From an uncultured Bacilli bacterium (GTDB lineage Bacteria > Bacillota_I > Bacilli_A > RF39 > UBA660), in the NCBI GenBank assembly GCA_947599755.1, contig CANQFO010000008.1:1-23406 (forward strand): a stretch of DNA of 23,406 nt, read 5' to 3'. A model generated the notes under the pieces. The model was not told where the DNA came from and did not search any database. It was given only the letters and a program-made list of their open reading frames with translations. The position numbers were made by a program, and so were the translations under genes. Of this stretch, positions 1-6,293 are shown in pieces (the first letter of the stretch is position 1; every line of letters starts with the position of its first letter).

Positions 1-2
1 CA

Positions 3-1064
3 ATTCATCGAATTAATGAAATGTTAGGAATAAAGATTACTAAGGTAGTTACTTGTGTTGCTCCTACGCTTTGTACTATGGATATTGTTGTTGGTCATTG
101 TGATATTTTAGGTAATGCGGTTACTTATGATGATATTAATCATGTTTTAAAAGATGCTATTTGTGGAAAAATCGATTCTGAACATGAGTTAATTACTGCT
201 ATGCCTATTCATTTTAAGATAGATGATCAGGATGCTTTATTGGATCCAAAAGGGATAAAGGGAAATGTTTTGGAAACTAAGGTAGTAATTAGTGTTGTTC
301 CTAAGGAACCTTTATATCGAATTTTTGAAGTTTTAAAACTAAGTGGTTTGGAGACAGTTGATGTTGCATATACCTCCACGGGAGATTATTTTGCTATTAA
401 AAATAAAAAAATTGATCAAGTAGTTGGTGCTATTATTAATATAGGGGAAACTTCTACTAATGTTTCTATTTTTAATAAGGGGATTCAAATTAAAAATGCT
501 ATTTTGCCTATTGGGAGTAGAAATGTAGATAAGGATATTTCTTATATTTTTAAAATTAATTTAGAAGATGCTAGAAAGGTAAAGGAAAATTTTTCTGTTG
601 CATTTTCTAGTTATGCTGATTGTAATGATTTGTATGATGTTTTAAATTTATCGAAAGAGAAAATTGAAATTTCTCAACCTGGTGTTTCTAAAGTTGTTGA
701 AGCAAGAATTCGAGAAATTTTAAATTTAGCAAAAAATGAAATAAAAACCTTAACAAATCGTGAAATCCGTTATATAATTATAACAGGAGGGTTGAGCGAA
801 ATTTCTGGCTTTCAGTATTTGATTGAGGATGAATTTGGTGTTTTTGCTAAAGTTTGTAATCTTTCTACTGTCGGTGTTAGACATAATAAATATAGTAGTG
901 TATTAGGAATGGTTAAATACTTTGATGATAAACTTTCATTGCGTGGTAAGAGTTATCAGATGGTTAGTGATGAAGATATTCAAAGTTTAGTTTCTGTACA
1001 ACAAAAAGTGATTAATAGTGATCATATAATTGGTAAGTTATTTGGACATTTTTTTGATAATTAA
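3..1064 (+). CDS. ftsA: Cell division protein FtsA (5'-truncated by window edge)
   Basis: FtsA is the actin-like protein that tethers FtsZ to the membrane and recruits the divisome. The reading frame is open to the window edge (bases 3-20 read IHRINE before the Met at 21). Alignment from memory with Bacillus FtsA (about 440 aa) puts that Met inside the protein, so roughly 80-90 N-terminal residues, including the first phosphate motif, lie upstream. Numbering from the Met at 21, the family-specific 1C region is at about 1-85 (KITKVVTCVAP), a phosphate-2-like strand IINIGETSTNVSIF at 138-151, and an adenosine-type motif IIITGG near 253. The C-terminus ends in a short amphipathic stretch (HIIGKLFGHFF), as expected for the membrane-targeting helix. 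Oddity: phosphate 2 is usually D-I-G-G-G; here the Asp is Asn and GGG is GET. ftsZ follows after 14 nt, the classical pair. Confidence 0.9.
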   Translation: MHRINEMLGIKITKVVTCVAPTLCTMDIVVGHCDILGNAVTYDDINHVLKDAICGKIDSEHELITAMPIHFKIDDQDALLDPKGIKGNVLETKVVISVVPKEPLYRIFEVLKLSGLETVDVAYTSTGDYFAIKNKKIDQVVGAIINIGETSTNVSIFNKGIQIKNAILPIGSRNVDKDISYIFKINLEDARKVKENFSVAFSSYADCNDLYDVLNLSKEKIEISQPGVSKVVEARIREILNLAKNEIKTLTNREIRYIIITGGLSEISGFQYLIEDEFGVFAKVCNLSTVGVRHNKYSSVLGMVKYFDDKLSLRGKSYQMVSDEDIQSLVSVQQKVINSDHIIGKLFGHFFDN

Positions 1065-1071
1065 AAGGAGG
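1065..1071 (+). promoter_or_regulatory. Strong Shine-Dalgarno of ftsZ
   Basis: AAGGAGG lies directly after the ftsA stop codon and 7 nt before ATG 1079. It fixes the ftsZ start there and not at the in-frame Met at codon 7. Confidence 0.75.
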
Positions 1072-1078
1072 AAGAGGT

Positions 1079-2200
1079 ATGTTAGGTGGATTAGAAATGG
1101 ATCAGTTAGCGAAGATAAAAGTCATTGGATTAGGAGGTGGCGGGGGTAATGCTATTAATCGAATGATTGAATCAGGAGTAAAAAATGTGGAATTTATTGC
1201 TGCTAATACTGATTTACAAGTTTTAAATACTTCTAAAGCTGATGTAAAAATTCAAATTGGTGCGTCACTGACAGATGGGCTAGGGGCTGGTGCTAAACCT
1301 GAAATAGGAAAAGAGGCTGCTGTTGAGTCTAAGAAAGAGATTGAAGATGCTTTGGCGGGTGCAGATATGGTATTTGTTACTTGTGGAATGGGTGGCGGTA
1401 CGGGAACCGGTGCTGCTCCTGTTGTTGCAGAAATTGCTCAGAGTTTGGGTGCTTTGACGGTTGCCATTGTTACTAAACCATTTTCTTTTGAAGGAAAAAG
1501 AAGAATGGAAAATGCTTTAGCAGGAATTGAAGAGTTAAAGAAACATGTGGATACAATGATTGTTATTCCTAATGATCGATTAAGAGAAATTATTGATAAG
1601 ACTACTCCTATGTTAGAAGCATTTAAAGAAGTTGATAATGTTTTACGTCGAGGGGTTCAATCTATTTCTGATTTAATTGCGGTTGTAGGACTTGTTAATT
1701 TGGATTTTGCTGATGTTAAGGCAGTTATGGAAAAAAGTGGTCGTGCAATTATTGGAATTGGAATTGGAATGGGTGAAGAAAGAGCAATTGAAGCTGCTAA
1801 GCAAGCTGTTTCTTCTCCATTATTAGAAACTTCTATTGATGGAGCAACAGATGCCATTATTAATATTACGGGAGGAGTAAATTTAACTTTATTTGAAGCA
1901 GAACAGGCTGCTGAAGTTGTTCGTAGTGCTGCTAATACGGATATTAATACTATATTTGGTTCTGTTATTAATGAAAATTTATCAGATGAGGTAATTGTTA
2001 CGGTAATTGCTACTGGATTTGATAAAGGGAAAAAAGTAGCTAATGAAGCAGTTTTTAGTAATGCATCATCTACTAGAAGAGTAGCGATTCCTGTTAAAGA
2101 TTCTGGGTTTACTTCTACAGAAGTTTTACAAAGTGAGGATTCTTCTGCTGATGGCGATGGATATGAATTGCCTCCATTCTTACGAGATAGAAATTATTAA
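1079..2200 (+). CDS. ftsZ: Cell division protein FtsZ
   Basis: Tubulin-like GTPase that polymerises into the Z ring. The 373-aa protein is full length. It carries the N-terminal glycine-rich loop VIGLGGGGGNAINRM (about 15-29), the tubulin signature GGGTGTGAAP (105-114), and the T7 synergy loop NLDFADVKAV (207-216) that supplies catalytic residues to the next subunit's GTP. An acidic variable linker (about 325-360) precedes the conserved C-terminal peptide ELPPFLRDRNY, which binds FtsA and other partners. The start is supported by AAGGAGG 7 nt upstream. It follows ftsA by 14 nt and ends at a strong hairpin shared with the convergent arginase-like gene. No unusual residue was seen. Confidence 0.98.
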   Translation: MLGGLEMDQLAKIKVIGLGGGGGNAINRMIESGVKNVEFIAANTDLQVLNTSKADVKIQIGASLTDGLGAGAKPEIGKEAAVESKKEIEDALAGADMVFVTCGMGGGTGTGAAPVVAEIAQSLGALTVAIVTKPFSFEGKRRMENALAGIEELKKHVDTMIVIPNDRLREIIDKTTPMLEAFKEVDNVLRRGVQSISDLIAVVGLVNLDFADVKAVMEKSGRAIIGIGIGMGEERAIEAAKQAVSSPLLETSIDGATDAIINITGGVNLTLFEAEQAAEVVRSAANTDINTIFGSVINENLSDEVIVTVIATGFDKGKKVANEAVFSNASSTRRVAIPVKDSGFTSTEVLQSEDSSADGDGYELPPFLRDRNY

Positions 2201-2210
2201 ATTGGTTTAT

Positions 2211-2244
2211 AAAAAAATAAGAAAAGACTTTTTCTTATTTTTTT
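2211..2244. terminator. Bidirectional intrinsic terminator, ftsZ / arginase-like gene
   Basis: A perfect 15-bp AT-rich inverted repeat (2211-2225 with 2230-2244) surrounds a GACT loop. It has A-runs on one side and T-runs on the other, so it can terminate transcription in both directions. It overlaps the stop codon of the minus-strand gene (2235-2237). Confidence 0.75.
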
Positions 2245-3137
2245 ATATTTTTATATTTTCCTTTTAACTGGGCTCCTCTAATTGCTTGAGCTAATAAGTT
2301 TATTGCGATTTGTTCTGTTTTTCTATTTTGATCTCTTAATGGGTTAAATTCTACTAAGTCATAAGAGACAATGTCATCCATATGTTTTAGAATTAATTCA
2401 TTAATTTTCATTGCTTCTTCTTCTGTGATTCCATCAAATTCTGGTATAGATACTCCTGGAGCAATTTCTGGATCAATTAAACCTAGATCATAACTAATAT
2501 GAATTCCTTTTGTTTTGTATCCGGCAATTTTAAAAGCTTCTTCTACTATTGAATCTATTCCTTTTTCTTTTATGTCCTGTGTTGTAAATACTGTAATTCC
2601 TGAATATCTTATGTTGTCTTTTTCCCAATCATCTATACTTCTTGCTCCTACAACTACTGTTTTTGTGGCTTGAATAACATTTCCATCATGAAAATATCTT
2701 AATTCATGATTTTTATAGCCATTGATTGCTGCTAAGGGGAGATCATGAATATTTCCTGTTACAGTTGTTTCAAAGGTGTTATAGTCTGTGTGGGCATCAA
2801 ACCAAATGATTCCTATATCATGATATACTTTTGCACTGGCTAGTGCACTTGCAACAGATACAGAGTGATCTCCACCGATTAAGATGGGAAAGTATTCTTG
2901 TTTTTCTTTTTCTACTATAGCATTATATAGAGTTGTATTAAATTGATCAATTTCAAATTCATTTTTTCTTCGATCAGATAAATTTTTGCTTTTAATAATT
3001 TCTTCATTTTGGATAAAGGATATTGTTTCTCCTTGATAAAATCCTTTTAAATCGTTCATTAATTGTACTGGTCCTAAATGTGCTCCATCAATATGAACGC
3101 CTAAATCACTACCAGCACCTACTATTATTGTTTTCAT
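2235..3137 (-). CDS. Arginase/agmatinase (ureohydrolase) family protein
   Basis: A 300-aa ureohydrolase-fold protein. Members hydrolyse guanidino compounds (arginine, agmatine, formiminoglutamate) with a two-manganese centre. Visible metal motifs are GGDHS (88-92, H91), WFDAHTDYN (112-120, with D114, H116 and D118), and HISYDLGLIDPEIAPG (213-228). A conserved EFNP-type segment with an acidic residue follows at about 263. In active arginases the third motif is S-F-D-x-D; here the first Asp is present (D217) but the second is Gly219, so one manganese ligand appears to be lost. Substrate therefore cannot be assigned and the metal site may be altered. The gene is a single transcription unit with its own promoter and is convergent with ftsZ. 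rocF or speB would be over-assignment. Family is near certain, specificity unknown. Confidence 0.85.
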   Translation of the reverse strand: MKTIIVGAGSDLGVHIDGAHLGPVQLMNDLKGFYQGETISFIQNEEIIKSKNLSDRRKNEFEIDQFNTTLYNAIVEKEKQEYFPILIGGDHSVSVASALASAKVYHDIGIIWFDAHTDYNTFETTVTGNIHDLPLAAINGYKNHELRYFHDGNVIQATKTVVVGARSIDDWEKDNIRYSGITVFTTQDIKEKGIDSIVEEAFKIAGYKTKGIHISYDLGLIDPEIAPGVSIPEFDGITEEEAMKINELILKHMDDIVSYDLVEFNPLRDQNRKTEQIAINLLAQAIRGAQLKGKYKNIKK

Positions 3138-3154
3138 TTAACTTCACCATATTT

Positions 3155-3183
3155 ATTTTATCCTATAACTTAATTTATATCAA
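3155..3183 (-). promoter_or_regulatory. Sigma-A-type promoter of arginase-like gene
   Basis: On the minus strand, TTGATA (3183-3178) and TAAAAT (3160-3155) are separated by exactly 17 nt. Each hexamer matches the vegetative consensus at 5 of 6 positions. The predicted start is 10-15 nt before the ATG. Confidence 0.6.
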
Positions 3184-3190
3184 GAAATGA

Positions 3191-3461
3191 CTTTCATTTT
3201 ATTTTTGTTTACTGTATACTAATAGTAGTGGTGCTTATTACGAAAAAGTTATGCAAATTGTACCTGATGTAGATAGTGATGTGATGATTAAGGCTATTAA
3301 AATTGGTAGAAAAAGGGAATTTATTTGTTTCTACGATGTGTTTTCCTATTTCTCCTTTTATTGATGATGCTATTTTTATGGAGAGTTTCAAGTATTATGT
3401 AGTGTCTAAATTAAAATTATTTGTACAAACTAAGAAGGATGGGATTTGTATTTTCAGTTGA
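3191..3461 (+). pseudogene. Possible decayed reading frame, unrecognised
   Basis: The gap between the arginase-like gene and the VanZ gene holds no intact gene. One frame is open from 3191 to about 3360 and reads AYYEKVMQIVPDVDSDVMI and onward, with protein-like composition. A second frame, shifted by one base, is open from ATG 3336 to a TGA at 3459-3461 and reads PFIDDAIFMESFKYYV in its middle. Neither has a convincing ribosome-binding site. The adjoining open frames look like one gene broken by a frameshift, but I recognise no family. It could equally be non-coding sequence. Confidence 0.3.
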
Positions 3462-3492
3462 GCTGATTTTTATTTATGAAACCTTAGTTATT

Positions 3493-3501
3493 TGCTATGA
3501 T
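3493..3501 (+). promoter_or_regulatory. Possible extended -10 promoter before the VanZ gene
   Basis: TGC-TATGAT is an extended -10 element (TGnTATAAT with one mismatch). The sequence 17 nt upstream (TTTATG) is a weak -35. It lies about 80 nt before the VanZ start and is the only plausible promoter I see in this gap. Confidence 0.3.
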
Positions 3502-3580
3502 ATGATTAAAGACTAGGCTGTTGTAGAATTCGTAATTGTTTTTATGACAATGTGTGCTTTGAACGAAGTGAAAGGAATGA

Positions 3581-4072
3581 GTGGTTAGAATGAAAAAAAT
3601 TGAGAAATTATTATTGATTTTTCTTTGTATGATTGTTGTTTTTTGTTTTTCACAGGATAGTTATCAAAAATCTAATCAGAAAAGTGATACTATTATTATT
3701 AAATTTTCTCAGGTTTTTCTTCATCAAAAGTTAAATGAGCAAGAACTTGATGAACTTGTTCATCGTTTTGATACACCAGTGCGTAAATGTGCTCATTTTT
3801 TCATTTTTATGGTTTTGGGAATTTTATTATTTCAATTTTTTCAGTTGTTTTCTTTTTCTGTTTTTAAAAAATTTTTTCTTTCTATTTTTCTTTCCTTTTT
3901 ATATGCTTGTAGTGATGAGATTCATCAGTTATTTGTTCCAGGAAGAAGCGGGAGAATTTTTGATGTTTTTATTGATACTTTAGGGGCAGTTGTTGGAAGT
4001 TTTTTGGTATATTGTCTTTATTGCAAAAAACAGGGTAGAAAATTATGGAAGGTGGATAAAAATGAGTCGTAA
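3581..4072 (+). CDS. VanZ-family membrane protein
   Basis: A 163-aa integral membrane protein with an N-terminal hydrophobic segment (about 8-24) and three further ones (about 70-86, 92-109, 133-149). It carries the VanZ signatures RKCAHFFIFMVLGIL (about 68-82) and DEIHQLFVPGR followed by a D-x3-D-x-x-G motif (about 111-135). VanZ was named for low-level teicoplanin resistance, but most family members are of unknown function and near envelope genes; resistance should not be inferred here. AAAGGA at 3571-3576 fits GTG 3581 slightly better than ATG 3590, so the N-terminus may be three residues shorter. The 3' end overlaps the flippase start by 11 nt, implying co-transcription and probably translational coupling. 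Confidence 0.85.
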   Translation: MVRMKKIEKLLLIFLCMIVVFCFSQDSYQKSNQKSDTIIIKFSQVFLHQKLNEQELDELVHRFDTPVRKCAHFFIFMVLGILLFQFFQLFSFSVFKKFFLSIFLSFLYACSDEIHQLFVPGRSGRIFDVFIDTLGAVVGSFLVYCLYCKKQGRKLWKVDKNES

Positions 4073-5474
4073 AGTTGAGTTAATGAAAAATACTTTAATT
4101 ATTTTTTTGGGTAAAGCTTGTACGCAATTTTTATCTTTTTTTCTTTTGCCTTTATATACTCGTTATTTAGTTACTAAGGAGTACGGGTTTGTTGATTTAG
4201 TTACTACTTATGTTACTTTGATTGTACCAATTATTACTTTAGAATTAGAAATGAGTGTTTTTCGTTATTTGGTTGATGTACGAAAAAATAAGGATGAGAC
4301 GAAGAAAATTTTAAGTAATAATTTTATTATTTTATTGGTTTCTTTGTGTATTTTTATTCTTCTTTATCTCGTTGTTACTTGCTTTTTTTCTATTCGTTTT
4401 CGATTTTTGATTTTATTTGATATCATCATTTGTACTTTTTCCGGGAATTTTTTACAAGTAGCTAGGGGATTAGGGAAGACAGTTGATTATGCTATTAGTT
4501 GTATTATTACTGGAGCAAGTACGATTCTTTTTAATCTTTTCTTTATTGTTTTTTTGAAATTAGGAGCTTTTGGAATGATTCTTTCTATTGCTCTTGCGAA
4601 TGGTTTAGGTGCACTTTATTTATTTATTCGATTAGCATTATATCGTCAAGTTTGTTTTTCATTAAAAGATTTGAAATTAATGAAAGAGATGTTTCATTAT
4701 TCTGTTCCTTTAATTCCTAATGGGATTAGTTGGTGGGTTGTAAATGTTAGTGATAGGACAATTATTACTTCTGTTTTGGGAGCTTCTTTTAATGGAATTT
4801 ATGCTATTAGTAATAAATTTCCAACTATTTTATCTAGTTTATTAGGTATTTTTAATTTGTCTTGGTCTGAGTCTGCTGCTTTACATATTCATAGTTCTGA
4901 TAGAGATCAGTTTTTTTCGGATATTTCTAATATTGTTCTTAAACTTTTTACTTCTTTAGGAGTGGGAATGATTGCTTGTATGCCGTTTGTTTTTCCTTTA
5001 CTTATTCATCATAGTTATCATGATGCTTATTATTATATTCCTATTTTGGTATTAGGATCTGTTTTTAATGTTGTTATTTGTTTATATAATGCTATTTATA
5101 TTGCTTTGAAGAAGACGAAGGAAGTTGCTTTTACTTCTGTACTTGGGGCAGTGATTAATATTATAATTAATTTGTTATTTATTCGTAAAATTGGTCTTTA
5201 TGCTGCTAGTTTATCTACGGCAATTTCTTATTTTGTGATGATGTTATATCGTTATTATGATTTGAAAAAATATATGAAAATTACTTATAGTAAAGGACTT
5301 TTTTTGAAAACTATTTTGATTTATGCTTTTGCACTTTTCTTTTATTATCAACAAAATTTTCTTTTGCAAGTTTTTTGTTTTATTATTGTTGTGATTTATA
5401 CTTTTGTTTTGAATTGGAATTTTTTTAAGACAATGAAAAATTTCTTTTGGAAAAAATTGAAATTGATTGGATGA
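4062..5474 (+). CDS. Polysaccharide flippase (Wzx/SpoVB-like, MOP superfamily)
   Basis: A 470-aa very hydrophobic protein with about 12-14 membrane segments, typical of the oligosaccharide/lipid flippases of the MOP superfamily (COG2244). The N-terminus (KNTLIIFLGKACTQFLSFFLLPLYTRYL) shows the usual first helix followed by LPLYTRYL, and a P-x-x-x-x-W pattern lies mid-protein (PNGISWWVVN). Members move lipid-linked glycans outward for capsule, teichoic acid or peptidoglycan synthesis; the cargo here cannot be read from sequence. The frame is open upstream to 3990, but GGAAGGTGG (4047-4055) sits 6 nt before ATG 4062, so that start is preferred. It overlaps VanZ by 11 nt, and sigK follows 44 nt later. 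Confidence 0.85.
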   Translation: MSRKVELMKNTLIIFLGKACTQFLSFFLLPLYTRYLVTKEYGFVDLVTTYVTLIVPIITLELEMSVFRYLVDVRKNKDETKKILSNNFIILLVSLCIFILLYLVVTCFFSIRFRFLILFDIIICTFSGNFLQVARGLGKTVDYAISCIITGASTILFNLFFIVFLKLGAFGMILSIALANGLGALYLFIRLALYRQVCFSLKDLKLMKEMFHYSVPLIPNGISWWVVNVSDRTIITSVLGASFNGIYAISNKFPTILSSLLGIFNLSWSESAALHIHSSDRDQFFSDISNIVLKLFTSLGVGMIACMPFVFPLLIHHSYHDAYYYIPILVLGSVFNVVICLYNAIYIALKKTKEVAFTSVLGAVINIIINLLFIRKIGLYAASLSTAISYFVMMLYRYYDLKKYMKITYSKGLFLKTILIYAFALFFYYQQNFLLQVFCFIIVVIYTFVLNWNFFKTMKNFFWKKLKLIG

Positions 5475-5502
5475 AATAATTCGATCTTTTTTGACATATA
5501 AT
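5474..5502 (+). promoter_or_regulatory. Candidate sigma-E-type promoter before sigK
   Basis: AAATAAT (5474-5480) and CATATAAT (5495-5502) are 14 nt apart. This resembles the mother-cell sigma-E consensus (KMATAWW, 14-15 nt, CATACAAT), with one mismatch in the -10 and one in the -35. In Bacillus, sigK is transcribed by sigma-E RNA polymerase. A weakness is that the start point would fall on or just before the Shine-Dalgarno, giving a very short leader. Confidence 0.35.
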
Positions 5503-5518
5503 TTTTTAGGAGGATTAT

Positions 5519-6217
5519 ATGTTTTTTCATTTATTTTCTATTTTAAGAAATTTATTTTGTTTTACTGGATCTTATTCTAATGATGTATTTCCTGAACCAC
5601 TTAGTTCGGAAGAAGAAGAGGATTGTATTCGAAAAAAGATGGATGGAGATATGGGTGCTAGAAATCGATTAATTGAACATAATTTACGATTAGTTGCTCA
5701 TATTATTAAAAAATTTGATAGTAAGTATTGTGATCCAGATGATTTAATTAGTATTGGTACTATTGGTTTAATTAAAGGAGTGGATACTTTTTCTAGTGAT
5801 AAGGGGGTTAAAATTACTACTTATTGTGCACGATGTATTGAAAATGAAATTTTAATGTTTTTTAGGAGTAATAATAAATATAGTAAAGATATTTCTATTA
5901 ATGAGGCTGTTGGATTTGATAAAGATGGTAATGAGATTGCAATTATGGATGTTTTGAAGGCTCCTAAACCGGATTTTTTAGAGGATATTGATATGAAAGA
6001 TAATATTTCTCTTTTGAAAAAATATTTGAATATTTTGTCTCCTAGAGAGAAAGAGATATTGGTTCGTAGGTATGGTCTTTTTAATTCTGATGAGGAAACT
6101 CAGAAAGTGATTTCTAAGAAAATGGGAATTTCTAGAAGTTATGTTTCTCGAATTGAGAAAAGAGCGCTGACGAAAATTTTGAGAGAATTTATTAAAAATA
6201 ATAAGTATGAAAAGTAA
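5519..6217 (+). CDS. sigK: Sporulation sigma factor pro-sigma-K
   Basis: Late mother-cell sigma factor that drives spore cortex and coat genes in Bacillus. The 232-aa protein closely follows Bacillus SigK: a hydrophobic N-terminal pro-sequence (about 1-18, FHLFSILRNLFCFTG), a Ser-Tyr at 18-19 where Bacillus pro-sigma-K is cut by SpoIVFB, then VFPEPLSSEEE. Region 2 (about 50-120) holds RLIEHNLRLVAHIIKKF, DDLISIGTIGLIKG and TTYCARCIENEILMFFR. Region 4 (about 170-225) holds LSPREKEILVRRYGL and the helix-turn-helix MGISRSYVSRIEKRAL. The gene is uninterrupted, with no skin element. AGGAGG (5508-5513) is 5 nt before ATG 5519. It lies between envelope genes. SigE is the nearest alternative, but the region 2 sequence and FP-x-PLS start favour SigK. 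Confidence 0.93.
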   Translation: MFFHLFSILRNLFCFTGSYSNDVFPEPLSSEEEEDCIRKKMDGDMGARNRLIEHNLRLVAHIIKKFDSKYCDPDDLISIGTIGLIKGVDTFSSDKGVKITTYCARCIENEILMFFRSNNKYSKDISINEAVGFDKDGNEIAIMDVLKAPKPDFLEDIDMKDNISLLKKYLNILSPREKEILVRRYGLFNSDEETQKVISKKMGISRSYVSRIEKRALTKILREFIKNNKYEK

Positions 6218-6243
6218 AAATTGTGGAATACTAATTACAGTTA

Positions 6244-6272
6244 TAGACAAATGATTTGAATGTCGTTATAAT
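6244..6272 (+). promoter_or_regulatory. Sigma-A promoter of polysaccharide deacetylase gene
   Basis: TAGACA (6244-6249) and a perfect TATAAT (6267-6272) are separated by 17 nt. The predicted transcript starts around 6279, 15 nt before ATG 6294, leaving a short leader. Confidence 0.65.
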
Positions 6273-6293
6273 GATATTAGTGAGTGTGGTAAT

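Noticed and set aside
2235..3137. Assignment as rocF arginase or speB agmatinase
   Set aside because: A metal ligand is changed and no neighbouring arginine or polyamine gene supports a substrate.
3209..3391. 60-codon minus-strand frame in the gap before VanZ
   Set aside because: Low-complexity Ile/Asn/Thr composition, no ribosome site, and no hairpin at its end.
3581..4072. Teicoplanin resistance gene vanZ
   Set aside because: Only the family is supported; no other van gene is near, and most family members are not resistance genes.
5491..5496. Perfect TTGACA before sigK as a vegetative promoter
   Set aside because: The matching -10 position falls at 5514-5519 (ATTATA), overlapping the start codon, so a transcript from it would lack the ribosome site.
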